Shown: in pieces, positions 1-12,400 of the stretch
Numbering within the stretch: position 1 is the first letter of the stretch
Layout of the letters: every line of letters starts with the position of its first letter
Source: Ochotona curzoniae
Taxonomy: Eukaryota; Chordata; Mammalia; Lagomorpha; Ochotonidae
DNA: 64,000 nucleotides
Assembly (NCBI RefSeq): GCF_017591425.1
Contig: NW_024465442.1
Span: forward strand, 44,953 to 108,952
Direction of reading: 5' to 3'
Notes under the pieces: generated by a model
What the model saw: only the letters and a program-made list of their open reading frames with translations
What the model was told of the DNA's origin: nothing
Databases searched by the model: none
Program-made: the position numbers and the translations under genes

Positions 1-26
1 AACTTATAAAAGAAGCCATCACTGAG

Positions 27-325
27 AGCCAGCATCATGGCGCAGTGGGTTAAGTACACTGTGGTGCTGGCATCCATATGAGTACCAGATCAAGGTCTGG
101 TTGCTCCAATGTTGGTCGTGTTTCCTGATGCTGTACCTGTATGGCAGCACCAAATGGACCAAATATTTGGGTCCCTACCACCAAGGTGGGGAACACAGAT
201 AAGTTAAGGGCTCCTGGTCTGGGTAGAATCTTGGCCTTTGCAGCCCATTTGGGGAGTGAAGCAGATGATGGAAGAACTTTCATTCTGTTACTCTGCCTTT
301 TAAATAAATGAAACAGATCTTTAAG
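27..325 (+). mobile_element. Old lagomorph C-repeat SINE, sense
   Basis: The head 'catggcgcagtgggttaag' matches the tRNA-derived promoter part, the middle has the 'ggctcctgg' and 'catttggggagtgaa' blocks, and the end is 'taaataaatgaaacagatct'. It is well diverged from the younger copies in this window. Confidence 0.8.
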
Positions 326-796
326 AATCCATTACCCAAATTGGGAACACTGTGGAAATGGCCTGACAGTGGTATAGTAAGGATTTATGTGTAATTGTGT
401 CAGGCTGTGTTTTGTGGCAAAAACTGGAAATGCAGAAATAACTCTCAGTATTGGAGCATAAGGCAATAACTTTTGTTCTGTTTACACAATAATGTAACAG
501 AGTCATCAAAACAAATAGAAAGCACAGCCATTCCCTTCGTGGGGCAGAGTCTATGTAAATTACCATTGATAGAGGACACAGGTACAAATGAGCCACCTAG
601 ATTGATACCAACTTAATTAGTACTAGCCATTAATTCCAACGCAATAGTAATAATATAAAAACAGTTATAAATTAAACTGATAGATTAAATGCTCGATGCC
701 TGAGGATCAACCATTTGTTTTAGATGCATTCTTGCTGCTGTGATACATAGAACAGAAAAAAATGGACAGAGTGTTTCATCTAGGTGATGATTCTTA
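326..796. other. Unassigned, AT-rich, no gene seen
   Basis: No convincing coding frame, splice-bounded exon or repeat was recognised. The open frames here are short and start at arbitrary points. Confidence 0.5.
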
Positions 797-1048
797 AGGT
801 TTCTTGGGGGACTCCCCAAAAGGAACACTGAACTCAGACCCTGGCCATGGGGAGAATTCACAGGGTGTTTGACTGACCTTGGAATGCATGTGTCAGGACT
901 GGGCCTCCTCAGTTGCTGATGCTGGTGGGGTGGACAGCATTCCCAGATGCACAAGGAGGACATGAAAGTCAGCTCAACTAGAGCAGCAGGGGACGCTGAG
1001 TGCCTTGTCAGAGGATGGAAAACAGACAGGGTTGAACCACTCTAAGTG
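797..1048 (+). repeat. Left arm of a small inverted repeat
   Basis: This stretch (for example 'cttgggggactccccaaaag' and 'ggatggaaaacagacagggt') returns reverse-complemented at 1,872-2,117. The arms are about 250 bp with clear but imperfect matching. A third, more diverged copy in + orientation lies near 49,485-49,650, so the unit belongs to a dispersed family. Confidence 0.75.
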
Positions 1049-1871
1049 GCCAAGCACAAGAAACTGCATGCAAGCATATTAGGGATCCACTATTTCTTCA
1101 TACTGAGGGGCAAACAGAGCATACACCTGTATTTGAGAGTCTAATGCAATGCACAATATCTGCTTCTTACAAACTGCCTCTTTGTGCTTCTGAATGCAAA
1201 GAAATGTGTACTGAAAGTGCATTGAGTTCTATGAGCCTCTAAAATAGAGAAGGCAGTGAATTCTAAATGACAGCTGCAGAGTAACACAGATAAAAGAATG
1301 ATACAAACTTTGTCTACTTGCCTTGTCCTTTGGGTTGTGACAGCAAATATTTCCGATAAAGAATTAAAGAGAATGGCATTTTTCAGGTCAAGGAGCTGGA
1401 TCCTAATTCTGTCATTGGTTCATCCTAAAGGTCAACCTATGCTCGTGCACTGTAGCCAGTCTGTGTCAGGAATGAGTGGAAATGAAACAAAGAAGATGAA
1501 AAAAAGACCTGCAAGCCACGGACTCCAGTGCTCCAGTCTCACTTGGTAGAATGTTCATTTATTTCAATATCATTTACATAATTGAGAAGGATGCATGCCT
1601 TTGTCCATCTCTGATTATGGCTGAGGGAGGAGGGAAGGAGGGGAGGAGGGACACTCCTTGCTGTCAAGTTTCATCAGCATCCAGGGATGGGGGCAGTCTT
1701 TTGATGATGCTTTAAGACACCGATGTGGGGAAGGAATTCGAAGGTTTTGATAGCTCTGAGGCATTGTTGATTTAATTGATCCAGGGTTGAGAAAATCTTT
1801 CAAAGGTCTCCTGCTTGACAAAGTCCACTTTAGTGCATCCACAGACCCAGGAACATGCAGCAAAGCTGGTC
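1049..1871. other. Spacer of the small inverted repeat, unassigned
   Basis: About 820 bp between the arms. I see no gene. A purine-rich run lies at about 1,620-1,655. Confidence 0.45.
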
Positions 1872-2117
1872 CAGTTAGAGTGGCTCAACCCTGTCTGTTT
1901 TCCATCCTCTGACAAGGCACTCAGCGTCCCCTGCTGCTCTAGATGAGCTGGCTTTCATGTCCCCCTTGTGCATCTAAGCATACTGTCCACTTCACAGGCA
2001 TCAGCAACTGAGGAGGCCCAGTCCTGATACATGCATTCCAACGTTGGTCAAACACCCTGTGAATTCTCCCCTTGGCCAGGGTCTGAGTTCAGTGTTCCGT
2101 TTGGGGAGTCCCCCAAG
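1872..2117 (-). repeat. Right arm of the small inverted repeat
   Basis: Reverse complement of 797-1,048, for example 'accctgtctgttttccatcc' here against 'ggatggaaaacagacagggt' there, and 'agtcccccaaga' at the outer end. Confidence 0.75.
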
Positions 2118-3575
2118 AAAACTCACTTGGGGTGGGTGACCTCAGACTTGACTCTTGGCACCAATCCCTTGCTCCAACCAATGCACATACCAATAAATGC
2201 ACTGCCTGGCCAGTTCCCTGCAGCCCCATCTCTCATGGGAACTGGTAGGTTCTGCAGCCTCACCCACTCCAGCCTTCCACAGGCCTGGTCTTCATGCACA
2301 ACAGCAGGTGCTGCAGCCTAGGCTGTGTGACCCCCAATAATGACCTCCAGGCTCACCTCCAGCATGGTTTTTGCATATGTTGTCATGTTCTGTGTCTTAA
2401 GCCAGTCTGTCTCCCATCCCAGCTGACTTTCCTGCACTTGCATGGGTGCTACAGCTTAGCTCAGCTCTGGCCCCCATGCATGCTAAGAAGTGCTACTCCC
2501 TCAGCTAGCCCAGGCCATCTCTAGTCCTGGTTCTTGTTTTTACCACAGTATAAGCTGCAAGGTTGTGTCCACAGTGCCCCCACCAGACCCACTCCCAATC
2601 CCAGATCATATGTTTGCCAGGAGGTGCTGTGATCTAGCCTCATATACTGGTCCTGGTACTTGCCAGTGGGTGTGACAGCCCAGCACAGCCTGATTCACCC
2701 CCAGACCAGCCTTCTGCCAGTCCCAGCTCTCATGCTCGTTAGTGGAAGCAACAGCCCAGCAAGGGAGTGAGTCTTCAGAGTTTCCCTAGCCAGGCCTGCT
2801 CCCAGCCCCAGGTCTTGTGTGCACCAGCATATGTTGTGACCCAGTATTAGATAACCTTCCCTGAGTCTCAGGATCAATTTCCCAAGTTTCTACATCAGGC
2901 TCGCTCCTAGCCCTGAAACTCATGCATGCCACTTCAGGTGCTGTAGCTATGCTTGGCAAGGTCTGTCCTGGCCTTTGCATGCACTGGTGGGTGCTGCAGC
3001 CTGGCCCAGCCCAAACCCCTCCTAGCCTTGGCTCCCCAAGTATCAAGTGAGCTCTGAGGTCCAGCTTGGTTCAACCTGTCATCACTCTAAGCTTTCCATG
3101 CAAACCAGTGGTGCTGCAGCTCCACAGAGGCAAGCCCACAGCTCCCCTACAGAATCTGCCCCCATAGTCAGTTCTCTCATGTTCTGGTGAGTGCTAGGAC
3201 CCAGCCTACCAAACATGGCACTTCCACTACTCTGACATGGGCAGGTACTGTGGCCAGGAAACTCCCCCAGCCCCAGCTTTCACCATGGGCAGCAAGCAAT
3301 GCTGTCTAGCTAAACCCAGATATCCCACATGGGCAGGTGCCTTAACTTCACCCAGACATGCCCTCCCGTTTCCTCTCTAGATCACTCTGTCTCAGCTTCC
3401 TCACCTCACCTACAAGTGCAGTGGCACAGTTAGCAGGAGGCCCCAGAAGTCATTCCTTCCCTGTCAAACATTGTCTCAGCCACTCCTACTCCAATGTGTC
3501 CCCAGACCCTGTTCCCTGGGCAATCTGCAGCATCCCCTCCTGGGGTCTGGGGTAGTGTGTCCAGACAAGTGTTTC
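2118..3575. repeat. Degenerate tandem-repeat field, part 1
   Basis: The phrase 'catg-ccagtgggtgctgcagcc-agcccagcctg' recurs with variation roughly every 60-90 bp (near 2,661, 2,738, 2,821, 2,924, 2,978, 3,097). Units have drifted strongly. The same phrase fills 6.6-10.4 kb. The frames that appear open here are by-products of the C-rich repeat, not genes. Confidence 0.65.
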
Positions 3576-5957
3576 CCACCTTCCCCGCATCTCAAAAACT
3601 TAAATAGAGTAGGCAACCATGCTGGCACACTGGCACAGCTAACACATTTGGCGTTAATCAGTCCCAGAGTGCCCTCTAGCTGCTGGCTGCTTTTCTCCCA
3701 AGTATGTGACTGATAATGAGGCAAGGGTTAAAGCTGTTCCCCAAATGGCCAAGAGTGGAGATTATGAAACTTATGATGGTTACAAACATGCAGAAATACT
3801 GTATAGTCACAATCTTCCTGTGATCAGAGTGCTTGTGAAAACTGAGTGAGACCGTGTTCCCCAACATTGAGGAAACCCGCTGGCTGTCTAACCTGGAATC
3901 TGCTCACTGACTAACACACACTAAGCATATTCTTACAGTGACTCTGAGGATTGTTGAATCAGGGAATTCTGTTCTCGTTCATTGCAGGGATGGTTAGGAT
4001 CTCACAGCTCAGCTAGCTTCCCTAGCCGTGCTCATGGATACTGTCCAGCCATGTGAGGCCTCGTTGAGAAAGAAGGGCTAAGGCTTGAGCATCAATTTCA
4101 TGCAAGAGTTGCAGTAAGCAGCAGGCAGAAGCAGACAGGTAACCTGTTCTCTTCACTTAGTTGACTGTGTCTGGCACCTGACAATGTTGTACAACATTTG
4201 AATTCAAGAAATGTTCTCCCAGGACCATCTTGGGCAGCCCCTACAGTTATCTATTTGGATCATTCCTCTGTTAACAGTGAACAACAGAGTAAAAGCGGCT
4301 TCCTAGAAGGACTGGGTCTCTATGGTCTTACACAGCAAGCCAGAAGGCTTCACTAATCTGGGGGAAGTAGCCCAATCATGTCCTTTTTCAATAGCCACCA
4401 GTGCCACCTAGTGCTTCGGGTGGGATACTGCATCAGGTGGAATCCAGAGAGGAACCATGGAAACTTATTTAATACACACATAAAGAAGCAGAAATTCAGA
4501 AGACAGGACCAGAAACTGCAGAGGAAAACTGCCAACTGGTCAACTCATCCTCAGAGAGAGCCAGCTCTCCTGCATGAGACGTCAACCCCGTACAAAGTAT
4601 TGTGTGGAAGGACTGTTGAATGGGGAGGCGGGAGGGCAGCATTCCTACAAACTTCGTGAAGTGGCAGCTTTCTGAGTGGAAAGTTATCCATAGTTCAAGT
4701 CCATTTATGAGATAGCTTGGCTGCTTTACTGATTCTGAATCTCGCCAGGATGAGTTTACAACTGTAATACCACAGTTACGTGAGATTAGCATGCTGGTCT
4801 TTAACTTTCCAAAGATTCCAAACCTAGATCCACACTCAGAACTATTTTGTCATTTTTGGAAGGGAAGATACTATCTTGAGAAAACCCACTTGAGAAAGAT
4901 ACTCTTGGCATGTTAGACTCAAGTCTGAAGTCATCCCAGGCCAGGTTTCTTGGGGGACGTGGTATTGGTTGGAGAAAGCAGAGGTGTAAAGAGAGAAATC
5001 TGTAGGGCTGCGATGGCCTAGAGAGGAAAGGATTTGAGTGGGAGGAGCTAAGATCTTGGACCATCCACCTGTGGGTGCCCTGGGTCCTGCATGCCTGAGG
5101 CTGGAAGCCAGCAATGCTCTGTAGGCTGACGTTGCCAGTATGTTTTTGAGGTCTCAGCAAGATGAGCTTTGAAATTTTCCTCCTGCTAAAATGTGGCCCT
5201 GGGTGGTGAAGAAAGCAGGCATTCCAGTGTCAGCGTTCACCTTCTCATCCAGTTCATGAATATTCTCTGCTGAGTCTCACCATTCAGGACCTCAAGCTCG
5301 TGGAGTACATGCACAACATCAGCTTAAACATACTTTTTGCCTCATTTACTTTCTGCTGAGGCTGGTGATGCAAACACGTGCTCCTACCGGTATTGGCAGA
5401 GATCCAGTCATTACCATCTGAGGAAGGTTGACAGGTGGGGCCTGGTGTGTTCAATGCCCACTTTGTTCACACCAGGAGTCTTGCACAAGGTCTGCTGAAA
5501 TGCAACACGAGAGGAGATTCATGAGCAAATCGCTGGCTGAAGGAGAAGCCTAACAGCAGAGATAAAGCAGGAAAGGATGGGGGCGACAACTGGCCACTTT
5601 TAAGTGGTATTCAGTGGGGTTCGGGCAGTATGCGAGAACCCTGGAACCTGGATGACATCACAGAGGTCATCTATACATTGAACTTGAACAAGACTGTTTC
5701 AAGTGTATTAGCTCCCCACAGCCAAGGACCATCTGCCCCTGTGGTGGATGCAAGTGTCGGCCAAGGGCAGGTGTGCCTATCAAGTAAGGCCTGACTGGTG
5801 CAGCAACCACATGAGTAACAGGAGATGTCCTTTTGTTGATTCAGGGCAGACAGTTGGCAGTAGACAGAAAGGTGACACTGGGAATTAATGTGTCTTTGCA
5901 GGTGCACAGTTCTGATCATTAGTGCAGTCCCAGGCCAGGCCAAAGAGACAAATCAGT
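3576..5957. other. Unassigned sequence between two tandem-repeat blocks
   Basis: No recognisable gene, RNA gene or young repeat. Several 60-120-codon frames exist on both strands but overlap each other and show no familiar domain. The stretch may be an insertion into, or decayed part of, the flanking repeat field. Confidence 0.4.
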
Positions 5958-6250
5958 GCACTGTGGCACCACAGGTTAAGCCACTCCTATGACACCAGCA
6001 TCCCGCTGTAAGCATGGCTTCAAATCCATTCTGATCTGCTTTTTTTTTTAGGCACCTGCCATCTACATGAAAAACTCTGATGGAGTTTCTGGCTCCTGAC
6101 CTCAGTCTAACCCAGCTTCACGCTATTGCAAGTCATTTGGGGGTGAAACCAGCAGATGGAAGATTTCTTTCTCTCTGTCTCACCTTCTCTCTTCATCTCA
6201 CTCTCTTTCAAATGAATGAAAATGTTCTCTTATTAAAAACAACTAAAAAA
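5958..6250 (+). mobile_element. Old C-repeat SINE, sense
   Basis: Head 'ccacaggttaagccactc', core 'ctcctgacctcag', 'catttgggggtgaaaccagc' and tail 'ttcaaatgaatgaaaatg' follow the SINE consensus order. A T-run interrupts it near 6,040. Confidence 0.75.
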
Positions 6251-6589
6251 GGAATTGAGGTGACTATGATGGTGAGCAGTGTCTGAAAGAAAACCAAGGC
6301 AACAGCTTCTGACCAATGTCTCCTTCTGCTCTCGGCATTACTGAAGAGCAGCTGTGCAGGAGGCAGAGCAGCTGCCCAGCCCATCTCCCTCCCCATAACC
6401 TCTGCCAGGAACTCAGATGTCACTCACCAGGAAACACGCTTCTCCCATACAACCCTCATGCTATTTTCCCCAATTTAAAATTAATTTATTACTTTTTACA
6501 ATCTTGACATACTCAGGGTAAAAAGGTTCAAGCACTATAGGAAGATGGGTAAGACAATTAGTTCCATATTGTTTCCTTAATATATCTGA
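6251..6589. other. Unassigned
   Basis: Short stretch between the SINE and the second repeat block; nothing recognised. Confidence 0.4.
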
Positions 6590-9500
6590 TGTAAAAGGAG
6601 ATTTTAAGGGTGAAGCCCCACCCAGCCTCCACCCACTCCAGGTCCCAGATGTGGGGCATGGTCTGAGGGTCTTGCTCAAGTGGTTCTGATAATTCAACAG
6701 TTCTGAATTGCTGCCACCCTCACCACTCCAAGCACGATGCGTTTGTTGGAGATTCCACTGATCGACATAGTCCATCATAGCATCTCCGTTTGCCCAGTAT
6801 TTTCTTTGCCAACATATAGCTGAGGTGGTTGATTGACTTTTTCTGTCCTCCGTAGTTTGATGGTTAGCAATCTGAGTCCGAAATCTCGGCTGGGGGTATC
6901 CCCAAAGAAACTGTCTGAGGTGTTCCCAGACCAGATTCTTGTATGTGCTAGCAAGCACAGGGCCCAGCACAGTCCATCACCTCAATCAGCTGGTGGTTGC
7001 AGTTGCTGGGTTGGTTCTGTTTCCATCCCTGTCTTCCACTGGAACCAATGGGTGTCACAGTCCAGCCTGGTTCTGCCCAGCACACACTCGGCCCTCACAT
7101 AAACCAGTGGGAGTTGCAGCCTAGCCAGAGCGACCCACAATAACCCCAACCAGGCCCGCCCCCTACCCTGGTTTGCTAGTGTGTGTAGCAGACTAGTCCA
7201 GTCTGTCCCACATTCCCTTCTACTCTCATACATGTCAATGGGTATTAAAACATTGTGCCTTCTAACCAGCCCAACGGTCCAGCCTTCATGGATGTTGTTG
7301 GGTGTCTCTTTAGCCACCTCAGCCTCTGTCCTAGTTTCCTTGCCCTCGCGTGGGGAGTGGCAACCCAAGAGGGAGGAGCCCACTATTTCCCTCCCAGGCC
7401 ATTCCCAGATTATGCACTCTCCAAGTGGTTCTGTGGTTTAACTTGACAGAACTAGCCCTCAGTGCCAGCTTCTGCCAGCTGATGTTTTGGCTCAGCCCAA
7501 CAACCCTCACCCACTCTAATCGTAGATTGCACCAGTAGGAATAATTAACCCAGCCTGGTTTTCTCTGATCTAGTCCACATGAGGCACACAGGTGTTGTAG
7601 CCCTGCCTAGTCTGTTCTGCCCCAATCCCAGCTCATGTTCTCCAGTGGGAGTAGCTGTTCAGCTAGGGAACCACCCCTATTCCTCTGCTGGTTCTGCCCC
7701 CTCCATTCCTGGTTCTTGCATGTGCTGGTTGGGTGCTGTGGTCACATCTGGCTCAGGCAACCTCACCATGGCATTCCATGTTGTGTACTGCTTTTTTTTT
7801 TTTGATTTGCCAGTGGATGACGTGAACTGATTCAGCCTTGTCTGCCCCTGACCCCTGCCAAATGTATGTCAGTGGGACACTTTCCTTGACCTCTTGGCTG
7901 TTTCCTTCCATGCTTCTTACCTGCAGGGTCTGTGTCCTGCCAGAGGAGTTGCCTGGGCTCCTCCATCAGAACCTCTCCAAGTGCCAGCTTTTTGTGCATA
8001 TCAGTTTGCCTCCTGTCCTAGCAAGAACAGTGGCTTTAACTAACTGGCCTTCAACCCATTATGGTTCTTGCTGTAGTATGTTTCACCCCAGCCATGGCTC
8101 GTCCATGCCCACATACAGCTCACATATGGCTCAGTAAAGGACTGAGACCTAGCCTAGTCCATATCACATCTACCCGGGTATTCCAGAACACCAGAAGGTG
8201 TTGCAGTCTGGCCCAGGCTGGTGCGTGTTGTCCCAGTCCACACTTGTGCCAAGGGAGACTACAACTGTATCCTGACCAGAACGCAGCCCCATTCCAACTC
8301 ATGTGCCCCTTGGTGGGAACCTCCACCCAGCTAGGGTGTCCCCTTAGCTCCCCAACCAGGCCTGCTCCCAGCCATAGATTGCACACATGCCAGTGGTTGC
8401 TCTTACTCAGCTTGGTACAGCCCCTCACCTGTCGCAACTCCTGCCTTAGACACTGTAGCTTAGTATCTGTGGCTCATGCAGACCAGTTGGTGCAAAAACC
8501 TAGCTGGGTATGTCCTGTGCTCCACTCTGGTTTCTAATCTTTCTTGTGGGCTAAGGTTTGCTCAGTACTGCCCCGTGCACCTGTTCCATCACCTTTTCAT
8601 ACGTTGATGAGCCATTGGTGCTACATGGGCCAGCCTGTCCAATCCCCAGGTCCGGACCACCTATTCACCAGTTTGAACTATAACTCACCAGGGGAGCTTC
8701 CCAAGTTTCTTCCCCTGATCCCCTCTAGACCCAGTTCTCATACATGCCACTGGGCTTTAGGCCAGTGCCCAGTGCAGTCCAACCCTCCCCTTGGCTTTGC
8801 ATCAACTGGTGAACATTGCAGTCCGACCCACCACACACCACCCTCAGAATGCACACTCAAGCGCCTCTGCCCCAACTAGTCCAGACTGCCGTTAGTTCTC
8901 CAATCTGTGGTCAATGGCAGGCTCCCTGGTCACACCTAGCTTAGTCCACTACGACTCCATCTCTTGAAGTAACCTGTGGGGCTAGAATTTCCATAGGGTT
9001 TGGCCCACACATCCCCCACAGAATCTTCCCCCAGGTATGGTTCTCTAGCGTATTTGTTAATGTCATGGCCCTGCTTAATGTGACTGGTCTCTGCTGGGTC
9101 AGTTCTGTTTCCAGCCTTGTCATCCACTTGGACCAATGGGTATTGTGGTCCATCTCAAGCCTCCCCACTTCATACTCGGTCCTCACGCAAGCCAGTGGGA
9201 GCTGCAGCCCAGCTGGGGCAACTTCCCAAAACCCCCACCAGTCCTGCTCCCTTCCCTAGTTCCCATGTATGCGAGTATGTACTGCAGGTTTGTTCAGTCT
9301 GTCCCTCCTCCCATTGAGCTCTGGTACTTATCAGTGGGCATTGAAGCCTAGTTCGACCCAACCAGCCCACTATCCAGCCCACACACATACTGGCAGGAGC
9401 CCTTGTGATTAGCAACCCTGACCCTGTCCTGGTTTTCGTGCTCTCCAGTGGGAGTACTTACCCATGAGGGAGGTGCCCACTATTTCCCTATTAGGCCACT

Positions 9501-10440
9501 CCAACTTCTGGATTGTGCACTGTCCAGGTGGTTCTGGCATTTGACTTAACAGAATTTGCCCCCGGTGCCAGTCTCTGCCATCTGATGATGTGTAAAGCCC
9601 TACCAACACTTGCCCACTCTAATTTTGCTTGCACCATTTGGAACAGTCAGCCCAACCAGGCCCTTCCCCGATCTAGCTCACATGAGGCCCACAGGTGTTC
9701 CCCTCACCTGTCTCAGCCTTTGCCTTCAATGCTGTGGCATAGTATCCCTGCCTCCTGTAGACCAGATGTTGTAAGAACCTGGGTTGGAATGACATGTGTC
9801 CATCCTGATTTCTAATCTTTCTTATTTTGAGGTGAAATTTGTTTGGCCCTGCCCAGTCTGTCCCCTTCCAGTTGCAGCTTGGCCCACTCCACATCCTGTT
9901 TTAGGATGCTCCTTCGGGTGTTGCTGCCTTGACCTGCCCAGAATGCTATTGGCTCCTTTACCTGTAAGTGGTGGCAGGTGCCGTGGTCACTCCTAGCTTA
10001 GCCCCTTGCCACCCAGCTTTTGAGCTAACCTGCAGGACTTGTATTTCCACAGGGTTAGGTCCACATTTTCCCTATACAACTTACTCCCGGACCAAATTCT
10101 GTCACTTGCTGGTAAGTGTCTTGACCCTGCCTAATGTGACCAGTCCCCTGTTCCACCACCCAGTCATGTGATGCTGCCCAGCTAGACAGGCCCCCGTCCA
10201 TAGCTTTGCTGTGGACTGGTGTGTGCCTGTCAGTGAACTCTATGCTAATAGCCATTCTCAGGATTCCTAATTTGGCTGGTGTTTCAGTCTGGCTCAAATA
10301 GATCTTATGGGCGCTCACCTCCAAACCTTCAGGTCTCAGTCCCACTCTTGCCCTAAAGTTTCATGCCCCTGTTCCTGGGAATCACCAGGAATTCATGTCT
10401 CACCTACACTAAAGCTGGCCTTATTCATGGGTGTCCTTAA
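6590..10440. repeat. Degenerate tandem-repeat field, part 2, with higher-order repeats
   Basis: Same 60-90-bp basic motif as 2.1-3.6 kb. A larger period is also visible: 6,960-7,560 resembles 9,070-9,650, and 8,890-9,100 resembles 9,930-10,145 (for example 'gtggggctagaatttccat' against 'tgcaggacttgtatttccac'). This indicates units of about 1.05 kb, two of which span the 2.1-kb offset. It could be a satellite-like field or the expanded 5' region of an old retroelement; sequence alone does not decide. Confidence 0.6.
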
Positions 10441-10970
10441 GAAGCTATTTCATATCATAAAACACCTAGAGCTTGCTGCAGGGTAGCCAGCAGGCAGAGC
10501 CTGGCACCATTTGGTGCAGTGGCCTCCCAGAGCCATGGACTAAGCCACTGCCTTGCAGCTGTGGCTTTGGCCTGAGTCCCCAGTTGGATTCTGCCTGGCA
10601 GGGGCACCTCCCACAGCTGCCACCCTGCGGGGGGTTTCAGACCGCCCCCAGCCCCAAGATCTGAATCCACCCTGACTTGTCCTGCCACCAGCTTTTGGCA
10701 GCAAGGAGGATTTAGGACATTAATCCAGCTCCCAAGTTTCCCTCATGGCTACTCACCCTGAGGGAAGGTTGTTTCTGGGCCTGGAGAAGCCAAGGACTCA
10801 GCCACCACCTTGCAGCGGTGGCTTTGGCCTGACCCTCGTGCTTTTAATCACTTCCTTCATGCTTAAGCAGAGTTTGAACTTTCTCAGGTCATCAGGTGAC
10901 TGCTCACACAGTCACTGAGTGTTTCTGTTGTACATTTTGAAACTCACTCTTCCATCCAGGGGCTTCTACG
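10441..10970. other. Unassigned flank upstream of the L1
   Basis: Contains a direct repeat of about 40 bp ('cagctgtggctttggcctga' near 10,556 and 'cagcggtggctttggcctga' near 10,813). No gene seen. Confidence 0.4.
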
Positions 10971-10986
10971 AATAATTTTTTTACTC
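10971..10986 (+). repeat. 5' target-site duplication of the L1
   Basis: 'aataatttttttactc' occurs here and again exactly at 17,708-17,723, flanking the L1. A perfect 16-bp match shows insertion by target-primed reverse transcription with little time for decay. Confidence 0.9.
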
Positions 10987-12400
10987 GGGCTCGGAAAGAA
11001 GATGGCCGACGTAGGAGGAAGGCTGTGAGGGAGTCTCCAGTGAAAGAGGGATAGAAAGTCACAGAAGCAGCAAAGAGGAACAGCAGGGAATCGCAGGGAG
11101 AGGTCCGTGAGGCTCCCTGGGACAGTGTGGAGCCAAAAAGATCCACACAACTCGGAAGAACAGCGAGAACGGAGCAGGGCAAAGGTAGAGAAACCGACAT
11201 CCCACTCCAGACCTGCTGAGTCACTTTTGAAAACAGCCTGACGGGAGACGCGGACAGCCCGGAGGCGGGGAGATCGGGCGGATCGTCACCGGCGGGAGGC
11301 CTTCGGCAGCGGTGGAGGCAGACTGCAGCGGCGGAACGTTTGGTGAGCCGGGGGGTTGACGTGGCAGCCTCCGCATTCCTAGACCCCTGCCGAGGTTTTA
11401 GCCTCTGAGAACGCGGGGCAGACGGACTGAAACTGTTGGGTTTGTGCCTTGGGAACTGCGTGCAGTGGTGTTGGTGGCAGAGGGGGCCCCGGGGGGGCGC
11501 CTCAGGTGTTCCTACACTGGGGGGGCCAGTGCGTCTCGGTGCGCAGAGGCTGCTGGCGAGGATCTGGAGTCCTCCACATCCTGCCTGGTGGAAGTGAGAT
11601 AACATCAGGAAGACCCTGGTCGCCGCGCCGAGCGGCTGCGCCGAGCGGACTAGGCGGCCCCGCCTGCAGCAGCCGCCTCCACAGCGCAGGTGTCAGGTGT
11701 CAGAAGAGCTCTGCCCAGCTTTGGGAAGTGTAGTGCTGTGTGTCCCCGACACGCAGGTACCACTCCCATAGGGTGAACTGCTCACCTCTCGCCCCCCACC
11801 CTGCAGTTCTGAGCGTGGGCGTCCCACCAGGAGAGCTCTGAAAACTCCTGCATCACACTGACACGGTGCGAACCTGCCGTGAAATTATAACAGGGCGCCT
11901 GGGCCACTCCTCCGCTAAGGGCCGGTGTGAGAGAGCCACACAGGAACAGGGGCTCTGAACATCCACACACCACGAGTGGTGGATTCACTGCACAAGAGCC
12001 ACGCCTGGAAAGTGCCTCACCCACAGTCCCGTGTGTGGGAGACGCACCAGGTGGGCTCTGAAAAACCTGGCAGTCCCTGACACGGAGAACGCAGGGAGAA
12101 AGCACATAAAACCTTCTAAGTCCTGCGGATTCCCGTGCAGGGGGCACACCCAGAGAGCGCCTCCATCCCTCCACGCCCTGGGGTGTCACACCTGTAGAAG
12201 AGGTGCCCAGAGTGTGCCTGGAAGCCACTGGGCCCCCAAGGTGGTGCTCTACAGCCCCGGGCCCTGAGAACGCACCAACGGTGCCTTGAAAATTACCACG
12301 CTCGACAACACCACGTCTGCAGGCTCCAATCTCTACAGGAAAGCATCTGACAGCCCCTCAACACACGGGTTCATTTGCCCCACCAGAATTCACCAACGCA
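10987..12400 (+). promoter_or_regulatory. L1 5' UTR with internal promoter
   Basis: The GC-rich leader begins 'gggctcgg' and has 'aagatggc' at 10,999-11,006, within 20 bases of the 5' end. That is the position and sequence of the YY1 site that positions transcription start in many mammalian L1s. Two imperfect repeats spaced by about 220 bp (cores near 11,820 'gtcccaccaggagagctctg' and 12,042 'gacgcaccaggtgggctctg') occur later in the leader. Confidence 0.8.

Noticed and set aside
8061..8537. 158-codon frame in the tandem-repeat field
   Set aside because: C-rich degenerate repeat with few stops; neighbouring repeat units open different frames.
10904..11605. 233-codon minus-strand frame
   Set aside because: It lies antisense across the L1 5' UTR and crosses the target-site duplication, so it is a composite of flank and element.
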